The notes beneath the pieces were generated by a model that did no database searches, was not told the DNA's origin, and saw only the letters and a program-made list of their open reading frames with translations. From assembly GCA_946562005.1 (NCBI GenBank), contig CAMNVD010000071.1:1-5938 (forward strand): a stretch of DNA of 5,938 bases, in the 5' to 3' direction. The DNA comes from an uncultured Clostridia bacterium (GTDB lineage Bacteria > Bacillota > Dehalobacteriia > UBA4068 > JAAVYR01). Positions within the stretch are counted from its first letter, which is position 1. The number at the start of each line of letters is the position of its first letter. This document shows positions 1 through 5,308 of the stretch, in pieces. A program made the position numbers and the translations under genes.

Positions 1-237
1 ATTTGCTATTTGTTTATGGGGTGGGAAGTGGTCTTTGCTGTGCGTCCTTTGGTAGCTAGCCTTTCTTCTTTGGGGCTTTCTCTTTTAGTTGCGGGCGGTG
101 TCGTTTACACCATCGGCATTATCTTTTACTTGATGAAAAAAGTGCCTTATATGCATTCCCTATGGCATTTATTTGTACTTGGTGGCAGTACGCTGCATTT
201 GTGTTCTGTTATCTTTTGTGTGTTGCCAGTGATGTAA
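1..237 (+). CDS. trhA: Hemolysin III / TrhA-type PAQR membrane protein, C-terminal part
   Basis: The reading frame is open from the window edge and ends at TAA, leaving 78 residues of the C-terminus; the start lies outside the window. The fragment is almost wholly hydrophobic with about two to three membrane segments (the GWEVVFAVRPL region, a glycine-rich helix around SLLVAGGVVYTIGIIFYL, and a final helix). The segment YMHSLWHLFVLGGSTLH carries the closely spaced histidines (H..WH......H) typical of the hemolysin III/PAQR family, where they belong to a presumed metal site in the membrane. The family is named after a Bacillus cereus hemolysin, but in most bacteria the protein is linked to membrane homeostasis rather than cell lysis. 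A strong hairpin terminator follows the stop at once, so this is the last gene of its transcript. Family call is firm; the physiological role is not known from this sequence. Confidence 0.85.
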   Translation: MCYLFMGWEVVFAVRPLVASLSSLGLSLLVAGGVVYTIGIIFYLMKKVPYMHSLWHLFVLGGSTLHLCSVIFCVLPVM

Positions 238-276
238 AAGAACACCCTAACGGTTCAACCGTTAGGGTGTTCTTTT
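236..276. terminator. Bidirectional hairpin terminator between trhA and the antiporter gene
   Basis: A perfect inverted repeat pairs 236-253 with 259-276 (18 bp) around a TTCAA loop. The core is AACACCCTAACGG / CCGTTAGGGTGTT, flanked by AAAG on the left and CTTTT on the right. It therefore offers a T-tract to transcripts from either side. It lies between two convergent genes, overlapping the trhA stop codon and ending 10 bp before the end of the antiporter gene, which fits a shared terminator. Confidence 0.92.
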
Positions 277-286
277 CTTAGTGATA

Positions 287-1273
287 TTAGTGGGTGCCTA
301 TGATATAAACGTAGATAACGTAAAGCAGCAGTATGCTAAGGCCTTGGTAACGTTTAAGCCTTTTTGTTTTTAGGCTGGGTAAAATGATAATGGACATAAG
401 GGCAAGCGCTAGTGGAATATCGATATACAGGGTGCTGGAAATGGGCTCTGGAAAGAAAGGAGTTTGTTGTAGGTTTAACGTCATATTCCCGGCGGCAATC
501 ATGCCGCAACAGGCTGGAATCAAGGTGATATTCATAATATTGGCGCCTAGGATATTACCGATGGACATTTGGCTTTCTTTTTTCAAAAGGGCGGTTATGG
601 CGGTGACTAGCTCGGGTAGAGATGTGCCTAGTGCTACAATGGTGAGGCCAATAATCCGTTCTGGAATGCCTAGAAATTCTGCAATAGTAATACCGCTATT
701 AACCAAAAGTCTTGCACCGATAATAATACCAGCAGCGCCTAAAAAGAAACCAAGAAAACAGTCCTTTTTATGATAGGTATTGTTTTCATTGCCAGAAGCC
801 ATATCTTCTTCTGTCTGTCCGGCTTTTGCTTCTCCGATGCTTATCAGGGTGAAAATGAGAAAACACCCTAATAACAGAAAGCTGTCGCTGTAGGAGATGT
901 TTAGGTCCCTGCAAAGGTAAAAAAGCAGGCAGGTAAAGCTTAATAGCAAAATACCTTTATTGCGGAAGGAGCTGCCGGAAAGAGTCTGTGGCATACAGAG
1001 TACGGAAAGACCCATAATGAAGCCAGTATTGCAGATGACGGAGCCGATATTGTTACTAATGCCTAAGTCGATGGAACCCTGGGCAACGGACATGACAGAA
1101 ACCAATAATTCTGGTAGCGTTGTTGCAAGGCTAACGACTGTAGCGCCAATCAGGATTTTGGGTATATGGGTGATTTCAGCTAGATGGATTGCAGCATTGA
1201 CAAATAAATCGCCACTTTTAATAATCAAGATAAGGCCAATGAGGAAAATGAGGATTGTCATAAAAAATGACAT
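287..1273 (-). CDS. Calcium/sodium antiporter, CaCA family (YrbG-like)
   Basis: A 328-residue integral membrane protein, probably exchanging Na+ or H+ for Ca2+ across the cytoplasmic membrane. It has the two inverted alpha repeats of the Ca2+:cation antiporter superfamily. Alpha-1 is about residues 43-93 (TTLPE with Glu55, then NNIGSVICN). Alpha-2 is about residues 209-259 (GTSLPE with Glu221, then GNILGANIMN). The two Glu residues match the ion-coordinating glutamates of archaeal NCX-type exchangers. A hydrophilic loop at about 148-172 separates the halves, and about ten membrane segments can be counted. Alpha-1 departs from the usual GTSLPE/GNxxGSN pattern (ATTLPE, SNNIGSV), and alpha-2 has Ala244 and Asn248 where NCX_Mj has Ser and Asp. 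The start is supported by AGGAGG (1280-1285) 6 bases upstream of ATG. It is transcribed alone, divergently from the marR-type gene. Cation specificity cannot be settled by sequence. Confidence 0.9.
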   Translation of the reverse strand: MSFFMTILIFLIGLILIIKSGDLFVNAAIHLAEITHIPKILIGATVVSLATTLPELLVSVMSVAQGSIDLGISNNIGSVICNTGFIMGLSVLCMPQTLSGSSFRNKGILLLSFTCLLFYLCRDLNISYSDSFLLLGCFLIFTLISIGEAKAGQTEEDMASGNENNTYHKKDCFLGFFLGAAGIIIGARLLVNSGITIAEFLGIPERIIGLTIVALGTSLPELVTAITALLKKESQMSIGNILGANIMNITLIPACCGMIAAGNMTLNLQQTPFFPEPISSTLYIDIPLALALMSIIILPSLKTKRLKRYQGLSILLLYVIYVYIIGTH

Positions 1274-1305
1274 AGTGCGCCTCCTGGTAAAAAGATTGTT
1301 ATCCT

Positions 1306-1313
1306 AATATATA
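1306..1313 (-). promoter_or_regulatory. Possible -10 region of the antiporter gene
   Basis: Read on the minus strand, TATATATT lies about 33 bases upstream of the antiporter start codon and its AGGAGG site. It could serve as a -10 element, but no good -35 hexamer stands 16-18 bp upstream. The call rests only on position and A+T content. Confidence 0.25.
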
Positions 1314-1400
1314 CCGAAAGACGGAAAACTAGACTAACGAAAAAAAATATTTTCCATATGGCAAGCGTCAAGGAAAAATACCTGCTAACGCTAGACCCCA

Positions 1401-1429
1401 TTGACAAAATGGAAAATACGGCGTATTAT
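1401..1429 (+). promoter_or_regulatory. Sigma-A type promoter of the marR-degV operon
   Basis: A perfect -35 TTGACA (1401-1406) and a near-consensus -10 TATTAT (1424-1429) are separated by exactly 17 bp. Transcription should begin near 1436, about 40 bases ahead of the marR-type start codon. The TTTTGATTATCAAAA palindrome then lies in the first transcribed bases, a place where a bound repressor would block initiation or early elongation. Confidence 0.8.
1415..1427. promoter_or_regulatory. Short palindrome overlapping the marR -10 box
   Basis: AATACG-G-CGTATT is a perfect 6-bp inverted repeat with a one-base centre, covering the 3' part of the promoter spacer and the first four bases of the -10 box. 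It is well placed for an operator, but no known binding site was recognised and a 13-bp palindrome can arise by chance in A+T-rich DNA. Confidence 0.35.
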
Positions 1430-1442
1430 TTTAAGGAAACCT

Positions 1443-1457
1443 TTTTGATTATCAAAA
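1443..1457. promoter_or_regulatory. FabT-like operator in the marR leader
   Basis: TTTTGAT-T-ATCAAAA is a perfect 7-bp inverted repeat with a one-base centre. It lies just after the predicted transcription start and ends 5 bp before the Shine-Dalgarno. Its form (TTTGA, three bases, TCAAA) agrees with the boxes described for the MarR-family repressor FabT of streptococci and lactococci, and the gene it precedes encodes a FabT-like protein. Autorepression is the natural reading; the match to the FabT box is made from memory, not by a search. Confidence 0.7.
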
Positions 1458-1462
1458 TAATT

Positions 1463-1470
1463 AAAGGAGG
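1463..1470 (+). promoter_or_regulatory. Ribosome binding site of the marR-type gene
   Basis: AAAGGAGG lies 6 bases before ATG 1477, an optimal spacing that fixes the start codon. Confidence 0.9.
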
Positions 1471-1476
1471 TAGCCG

Positions 1477-1977
1477 ATGTTAAAGCAGGAGAAAAAGCTA
1501 AACAGCTGGTTTGTGGATACATTTAACCGTATTTCTAAGGTTGAACAACGGGCTTTAAATGAAGGCATTTTAGAAGAGATTTCTCTAAATGAATTACATA
1601 CCATAGAAGCCATTGGCATTGAGGGTCCACAGACTATGTCTGAAGTGGCTGCCCGTCTTTTGGTAACAGTGGGTACATTGACTATTTCTGTAAATCGTCT
1701 GGTGAAAAAGGGTTTTGTCTGGCGGTATCGTCCAGAAGACGACCGTCGTGTAGTAATGGTATTACTTACGGAAAAAGGAAAAGATGCCTATAAGCTGCAC
1801 CAGGATTTTCATGGTAAGATGATAAAGTCGGTTTTGGCAGAATTAGATAAAAATGAGGAAAAAGTGCTGTTGCATACCATGGAGAAAATCCATGATTTCT
1901 TTGTAGCGTTGGATGTGTCTCTCCAGGAACAAAACAAAGAAAAAGCAGAAAAAATAAACAAAGAGAAAATAAGATAA
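1477..1977 (+). CDS. MarR-family transcriptional repressor, FabT-like
   Basis: A 166-residue winged helix-turn-helix regulator, expected to act as a dimer on palindromic DNA. Features seen: N-terminal dimerisation helix (about 5-28); the ISLNELHTIEAIG helix (about 35-47); TMSEVAARLLV (53-63) leading into the recognition helix TVGTLTISVNRLVKKG (64-79); and a wing with the conserved DDRR signature (88-91) and VVMVLLTEKG. The blocks ELHTIEAIG, VTVGTLT, DRRVV and LHQDFHGKMI resemble FabT, which represses type II fatty acid synthesis genes when bound with long-chain acyl-ACP. A FabT-like palindrome in its own leader and the co-transcribed degV-type gene support a role in lipid homeostasis. The C-terminus (about 150-166) is a Lys/Glu-rich, probably helical tail beyond the usual MarR fold. 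MarR family is certain; the FabT role is inferred from resemblance and context. Confidence 0.88.
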   Translation: MLKQEKKLNSWFVDTFNRISKVEQRALNEGILEEISLNELHTIEAIGIEGPQTMSEVAARLLVTVGTLTISVNRLVKKGFVWRYRPEDDRRVVMVLLTEKGKDAYKLHQDFHGKMIKSVLAELDKNEEKVLLHTMEKIHDFFVALDVSLQEQNKEKAEKINKEKIR

Positions 1978-1987
1978 CTGTAAACAT

Positions 1988-2006
1988 AGGAGCTATGAAA
2001 TAGCAT
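1988..2006 (+). promoter_or_regulatory. degV ribosome binding site separated from the start by a small hairpin
   Basis: The only Shine-Dalgarno match, AGGAG (1988-1992), is 14 bases from ATG 2007, longer than usual. Between them GCTAT (1992-1996) can pair with ATAGC (2000-2004) around a GAA loop, which would shorten the effective distance. The same stretch holds a start-stop mini-frame, ATG AAA TAG (1995-2003). No other in-frame start is better placed, and residues 1-8 (MIKIITDS) are the normal DegV N-terminus, so 2007 stands as the start. Confidence 0.55.
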
Positions 2007-2846
2007 ATGATTAAAATTATCACAGATAGTGTTGCTGATTTACCCAAAGATTTATGTGAGCAGTATAATATTACGGTTGTGCCATTACAAGTTATTTTTG
2101 GCGATGCGATTTATTTAGACGGTATCGACCTTACCCATGAGGCTTTTTTTGCAAAGATGGCCCAGTCCGAAAAGCTGCCGACCACTTCTCAGCCTACGCC
2201 GCAAGTTTATGCGGAGTTATTTGCGCAAGAAGTAGACGCTGGTAACGAGGTGATTGTTATCACTTTGGCGAAGGTGTTAAGTGGTTGCAATCAAGCGGCC
2301 CACCTAGCGAAGGAAATTGTAGGACGGGGGAGCATTGATATTATTGATAGTCAGTCTGCTTGTATGGGGCAGGGGTTGTTGGTGCTTCTTGCCGCTCGTA
2401 TGGCAGCAGAAGGCAAGTCTAGGGATGAGATTTTGGCTGCACTGGAAGTTGCTATTGAGCATTCACGGGCTTTTGTTATGGTAGCCACCTTGGATAATTT
2501 AATCAAAGGAGGCAGACTCAAGCCAGTAGCCGGGGCTGTGGCCAATATCTTAAATATTAAGCCCATGATTGAGATAGATAGAGAAGGCCATCTTGTTAAT
2601 ACTGCAAAAGTCCGGGGCATTCAAAAAGGGTTACAGCATATTATTAAACGGATGAAAGAGGAACGGGAAGATTATTCGGGCGCAACTATTGCTCTTGTTT
2701 ATACTTGCGACCCGACCAATGCAGATTTATTGGAAGCGATGGTAAAAGAAAATTTCCAAGTAGGAGAAATATTGCGTTGTCCCTGCGGTGCAGTGATTGG
2801 TACGCATATCGGTGCTGGAGCAGTAGCAATTTTCATGATAAAATAA
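2007..2846 (+). CDS. DegV family fatty-acid-binding protein (FakB-like)
   Basis: A 279-residue soluble cytoplasmic protein, full length for the family (about 280). DegV/FakB proteins bind one fatty acid and, in Bacillota with FakA, present it for phosphorylation to acyl-phosphate so that exogenous fatty acids enter phospholipid synthesis. Motifs: N-terminal ITDS (5-8); LPTTSQPTP (57-65) and LSGCNQAA (91-98), whose Thr/Ser residues hold the carboxylate; DSQSACMGQG (114-123); LIKGGR (165-170); NIKPMIEI (183-190); Arg203; and the C-terminal GTHIGAGAVAI (265-275) with His267. The gene begins 29 bp after the marR-type stop with no promoter between, so the two form an operon and the FabT-like repressor probably controls it. 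A strong terminator overlaps the stop codon. Family is certain; partnership with a FakA kinase is inferred, since no kinase gene is in the window. Confidence 0.93.
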   Translation: MIKIITDSVADLPKDLCEQYNITVVPLQVIFGDAIYLDGIDLTHEAFFAKMAQSEKLPTTSQPTPQVYAELFAQEVDAGNEVIVITLAKVLSGCNQAAHLAKEIVGRGSIDIIDSQSACMGQGLLVLLAARMAAEGKSRDEILAALEVAIEHSRAFVMVATLDNLIKGGRLKPVAGAVANILNIKPMIEIDREGHLVNTAKVRGIQKGLQHIIKRMKEEREDYSGATIALVYTCDPTNADLLEAMVKENFQVGEILRCPCGAVIGTHIGAGAVAIFMIK

Positions 2847-2892
2847 GCAAAAAAAGAACCGAAATCATTTCGGTTCTTTTTTTGCTTATTTT
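2840..2892. terminator. Bidirectional terminator between degV and bioY
   Basis: A perfect inverted repeat pairs 2840-2864 with 2868-2892 (25 bp) around a TCA loop. The core GAACCGAAA / TTTCGGTTC is flanked by seven A on the left and seven T on the right, so RNA from either direction gets a G+C-containing stem followed by a U run. The degV stop codon (2844-2846) lies inside the left arm. The convergent bioY gene ends at 2955, so this is also its likely terminator. Confidence 0.95.
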
Positions 2893-2900
2893 CTAAGATT

Positions 2901-2926
2901 CTTTGCCAATGCCCAAAATGGCAAAG
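2901..2926. repeat. Inverted repeat downstream of bioY
   Basis: CTTTGCCA (2901-2908) pairs perfectly with TGGCAAAG (2919-2926) around a 10-base loop. It lies in the 3' untranslated part of the bioY transcript, before the main terminator. It has no T-run on either side, so it is probably an RNA stem or a chance repeat rather than a terminator. Confidence 0.45.
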
Positions 2927-2954
2927 TAACAAATGGTGGTGATGTTTGTTAGAT

Positions 2955-3530
2955 CTATTCGTTTTTATTTTCTGGGGCTAGTTGTTTATACTTTTCTGTC
3001 ACTTGAGTGCGGACGGGGATACCTACCAGGGTTGCTACTATAATTTTACCGCAATCTGGTAACAGGAAAGGAACCACTGCTGCCATAAACGCCTGATAGA
3101 GAGTGATGCCATTTAAGTAGGATAGCCAAATGGTCCCAACACCATAGCAGAGAACCATTGCTAGCACCATACCGATGATGAAAGCAAGCTTTTGTTTAGA
3201 GGGTGATTTCTTAGCGGCTTTTTCAATGGTGAAGCTGATAATCCAGGCCATAATGGGATAAGTATAGAGATAACCGCCGGTAGGACCGAATAGCACGCCG
3301 ATGCCGCCTTTGAAGCCGCCAAATACGGGCATACCGACTGCCCCTAAAAGAATATAGACAAGTTCTGCCAGGAAGGCTTGTTTTGGTGTTAAAATAGCAC
3401 CGGTTAGCAGTACTGCTAAAATGCCCATGGAGACAAAAATAGGGGTAAATGGCAACGGGATGATAATCTGGGCGAGACAGGCAGTTATAGCTGCAAAAAT
3501 AGCAATTCTGGTAAGTTCTCTGGTTTTCAT
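2955..3530 (-). CDS. bioY: BioY, biotin ECF transporter substrate-binding protein
   Basis: A 191-residue integral membrane protein, the biotin-binding S-component that works alone or with an ECF module (EcfT plus two ATPases) to take up biotin. About six membrane segments are visible. BioY signatures: LVYILLGAVGMPVFGGFKGGIGVLFGPTGGYL as a region spanning 57-88, with the glycine-rich GPTGGYL (82-88), and VVPFLLPDCGKII (152-164), equivalent to the family's PFLPGDxxK motif with Asp159 and Lys162. The start is fixed by AAAAAGGAG (3538-3546) 7 bases upstream of ATG. It is a single-gene unit with its own consensus promoter and a BirA-type operator, and no energising-module genes are adjacent, so a shared ECF module elsewhere is likely. 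The organism probably depends at least partly on imported biotin. Confidence 0.95.
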   Translation of the reverse strand: MKTRELTRIAIFAAITACLAQIIIPLPFTPIFVSMGILAVLLTGAILTPKQAFLAELVYILLGAVGMPVFGGFKGGIGVLFGPTGGYLYTYPIMAWIISFTIEKAAKKSPSKQKLAFIIGMVLAMVLCYGVGTIWLSYLNGITLYQAFMAAVVPFLLPDCGKIIVATLVGIPVRTQVTEKYKQLAPENKNE

Positions 3531-3563
3531 GTCATAACTCCTTTTTCTTAAGAAATAACTTAG

Positions 3564-3581
3564 CCAAATGATATCATCTGG
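3564..3581. promoter_or_regulatory. Near-perfect palindrome in the bioY leader
   Basis: CCAAATGATATCATCTGG is an 18-bp palindrome with one mismatched pair and the perfect core ATGATATCAT (3568-3577). It sits shortly after the predicted bioY transcription start (about 3589, minus strand) and before its ribosome binding site. It could be a second operator or a small leader stem; no known site was recognised. Confidence 0.4.
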
Positions 3582-3595
3582 TTATGTTTGATGTT

Positions 3596-3624
3596 ATTAT
3601 AGTGGAAACACACCCCATTGTCAA
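3596..3624 (-). promoter_or_regulatory. Sigma-A promoter of bioY
   Basis: On the minus strand a perfect TTGACA (3619-3624) and a perfect TATAAT (3596-3601) are separated by exactly 17 bp. Such a promoter should be strong when unblocked, so control probably comes from the operator in which the -35 box lies. The untranslated leader would be about 58 bases. Confidence 0.9.
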
Positions 3625-3655
3625 CCATGAAAATTAAATTGGTTGACAATGGGGT
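3612..3655. promoter_or_regulatory. BirA-type biotin operator controlling bioY
   Basis: An inverted repeat pairs 3612-3626 with 3641-3655, 15 bp each, with a 14-bp centre. The inner halves are TTGTCAACC (3618-3626) and GGTTGACAA (3641-3649), which fit the TTGTnAACC - 14 to 16 bp - GGTTnACAA pattern known for biotin protein ligase/repressor BirA. The half-site nearer bioY contains the -35 hexamer, so bound BirA with biotinyl-5'-AMP would exclude RNA polymerase. The symmetry extends beyond the usual site as ACCCCA / TGGGGT. The birA gene is not in the window. Confidence 0.85.
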
Positions 3656-3684
3656 AAATAAAAGGACAGTCCTGAAACTGTCCC
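3655..3684 (-). terminator. Terminator of the CoA-transferase gene
   Basis: On the minus strand, GGACAGT (3677-3683) pairs with ACTGTCC (3664-3670) around a TTCAGG loop and is followed by TTTTATTTA. This is a short but ordinary intrinsic terminator, starting 18 bases after the stop codon. Its T-tract touches the BirA operator, so leaky readthrough would enter bioY on the same strand. Confidence 0.8.
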
Positions 3685-3701
3685 AATAAATAAAAGTTTA
3701 A

Positions 3702-5219
3702 CTATTTTTTCATAGTGCCGGTTTCCATAAAGCGTGTGTGCCAAGAAAGCGCTTCAGAGAGAATATGGGGCGTGTGTCCTTTGCCGTTTGCTGTAGCGGA
3801 TACGGCTCGTTCATAGTAGTCTAAAAGCATGGGGCGGTAGTCCGGATGGGCGCAGTTGTTGATAATTTCCAAAGCCCGTTCCCGTGGACATTTATTTCTT
3901 AAGTCGGCAATGCCTTGCTCTGTGACGATAATATCTACATCGTGCTCTGTGTGGTCTACATGGGAGCACATGGGTACAATGCTAGAGATGTCGCCGTCTT
4001 TGGCGATGGAGGCAGTCAGAAAAATCGTGAGATACGCATTGCGGGCGTAGTCGCCACTGCCGCCAATACCATTCATCATGCGGGTGCCCATGACATGGGT
4101 GGAGTTGACATTTCCATAAATATCTGCTTCAATGGCTGTATTCATTGCAATAATGCCCAAGCGGCGGACGATTTCTGGGTGATTGCTGATTTCTTGGGGG
4201 CGAAGCATGATGGTTTTCTTTAATTCTGGCAGTTTTTTATAGAACTTTTGCAGCCATTCAGCGGAAGGGGTGAGGGCCGTACCAGAGCAAAGAGTAAATT
4301 TTCCGGCTTCTACCATATCTAGTGCAGCGTCTTGAATGACTTCAGAATAAAATTCGAGGTCTTTAAAATCACTTTCTAGTAAACCGGCGAGCACGGCATT
4401 GGCAACGTTACCGATACCGGATTGGAGTGGTAATAAGTTTTTAGGCAATCGTCCAGCCGCCACTTCTTGGTGGAAAAAGTCAATCAGATTTTTAGCCATA
4501 GCCCGAGAGGTATCATCTAGAGGGGCTAAAGGGCGGACATTATCCGGAATATCTGTAAAGACGATGCCGGCAATTTTTGCTGGGTTGCAAGGAATGTAGG
4601 TAGTTCCGATTCTATCTGTTGCTGTAAGCACTGGAATGGGTTGGCGATTTGGCGGGTCTTGCGGTATATAAACATCGTGTATGCCTTCTAGTTCTAACGG
4701 TTGGCTGGTATTGATTTCTATCAGAACTTTTTTTGCTGTTTGCACATAGGTGGGGCTGTTGCCTAAAGATGTAGTGGGGACGATACCGCCGTCTTCTGTG
4801 ATGGCACAGGCTTCAATGATGGCAAAATCTATATCACCGTAAAAACCATACCGGGTATTTTGCGGAGATAAGCTTAGGTGCTGGTCCTGATAGGAGATAC
4901 CGCCGGGGGTGTTTAAAGATTTGCGGCAGACGGTGCAAGTCTGATAGGGCATACGGCGGCGGATACCATTTACTTCTGCTAGTGCCTTATCCAGCTCGTC
5001 ACCGGTGGAGGCGCCTGCTAATATATCCACTTGCAGGGGAGATGTGCTTTGTTTGATTCTTTCTGCTAAGGCGAGAGGGATAGCCTTAGGGTAGCCAGAG
5101 GGCGAAAAGCCGCTAACACCAAGAATGTGTCCATTTTCTATCATTGCAGCAGCAGTTTCTGCTGAAATTATTTTTTTTAACAATTGTGAACAACGAATTC
5201 TATTGGTTTCTATTTCCAT
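3702..5219 (-). CDS. Succinate/acetyl-CoA-type CoA-transferase (acetyl-CoA hydrolase/transferase family)
   Basis: A 505-residue cytoplasmic class I CoA-transferase of the group containing E. coli ScpC (YgfH), clostridial Cat1 and acetic-acid-bacterial AarC. These move CoA between succinate and acetate or propionate through a glutamyl-CoA intermediate. Seen: N-terminal substrate-loop region GVSGFSPSGYPKAIP (34-48); PLQSGIGNVANAVL (264-277); FYSEVIQD with the catalytic Glu293 (codon 4341-4343); GIGGSGDYARNA (384-395) for the oxyanion region; and VPMCSHVDHTEHDVDIIVTEQGIADLR (415-441). Length matches AarC closely. The start is ATG at 5217-5219, with AGGAGG (5230-5235) 10 bases upstream. The frame stays open upstream to 5318, but that 33-residue extension overlaps the -10 box and ribosome site and lacks family similarity. 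It is a single-gene unit next to bioY. The substrate pair (succinate with propionate or acetate) cannot be decided here. Confidence 0.92.
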   Translation of the reverse strand: MEIETNRIRCSQLLKKIISAETAAAMIENGHILGVSGFSPSGYPKAIPLALAERIKQSTSPLQVDILAGASTGDELDKALAEVNGIRRRMPYQTCTVCRKSLNTPGGISYQDQHLSLSPQNTRYGFYGDIDFAIIEACAITEDGGIVPTTSLGNSPTYVQTAKKVLIEINTSQPLELEGIHDVYIPQDPPNRQPIPVLTATDRIGTTYIPCNPAKIAGIVFTDIPDNVRPLAPLDDTSRAMAKNLIDFFHQEVAAGRLPKNLLPLQSGIGNVANAVLAGLLESDFKDLEFYSEVIQDAALDMVEAGKFTLCSGTALTPSAEWLQKFYKKLPELKKTIMLRPQEISNHPEIVRRLGIIAMNTAIEADIYGNVNSTHVMGTRMMNGIGGSGDYARNAYLTIFLTASIAKDGDISSIVPMCSHVDHTEHDVDIIVTEQGIADLRNKCPRERALEIINNCAHPDYRPMLLDYYERAVSATANGKGHTPHILSEALSWHTRFMETGTMKK

Positions 5220-5229
5220 GAAAAAAGAA

Positions 5230-5235
5230 CCTCCT
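5230..5235 (-). promoter_or_regulatory. Ribosome binding site deciding the CoA-transferase start
   Basis: AGGAGG on the minus strand, 10 bases from ATG 5219. It lies inside the longer open frame and therefore argues for the 505-residue protein rather than a 538-residue one. Confidence 0.85.
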
Positions 5236-5295
5236 AAAAGTTGAATTAGTAAGATGCTTACTACCTTTTTACGTAAAAACTTACTTATATCTTCT

Positions 5296-5301
5296 ATTAT
5301 A
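5296..5301 (-). promoter_or_regulatory. -10 box of the CoA-transferase promoter
   Basis: A perfect TATAAT on the minus strand, placing transcription start near 5289 and giving a leader of about 70 bases. At the 17-bp distance the -35 position reads TTTTTT (5319-5324), a poor hexamer, and TTGACA appears only at 5335-5340, too far away. The promoter may need an activator or be weak; the inverted repeat at 5309-5343 covers exactly this zone. Confidence 0.6.
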
Positions 5302-5308
5302 GTCCTAT

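Noticed and set aside
1296..1304. GGATAACAA (minus strand), resembling half of a lac operator, with a similar string near 5381
   Set aside because: A nine-base partial match without symmetry or a related regulator gene; expected by chance in A+T-rich DNA.
384..1307. Plus-strand frames opposite the antiporter gene
   Set aside because: They lie antisense to a clear CaCA-family protein and have no recognisable domains or ribosome sites.
1396..3620. Shared CCCCATTG next to the marR promoter (1396-1403) and in the bioY operator (3613-3620)
   Set aside because: The likeness stops after ATTG; the marR copy lacks the AACC half-site and the second arm, so it is not a BirA site. A similar string at 5835 is inside coding sequence.
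3856..4599. Plus-strand frames opposite the CoA-transferase gene
   Set aside because: They are antisense shadows of a strongly conserved enzyme, with no translation signals.
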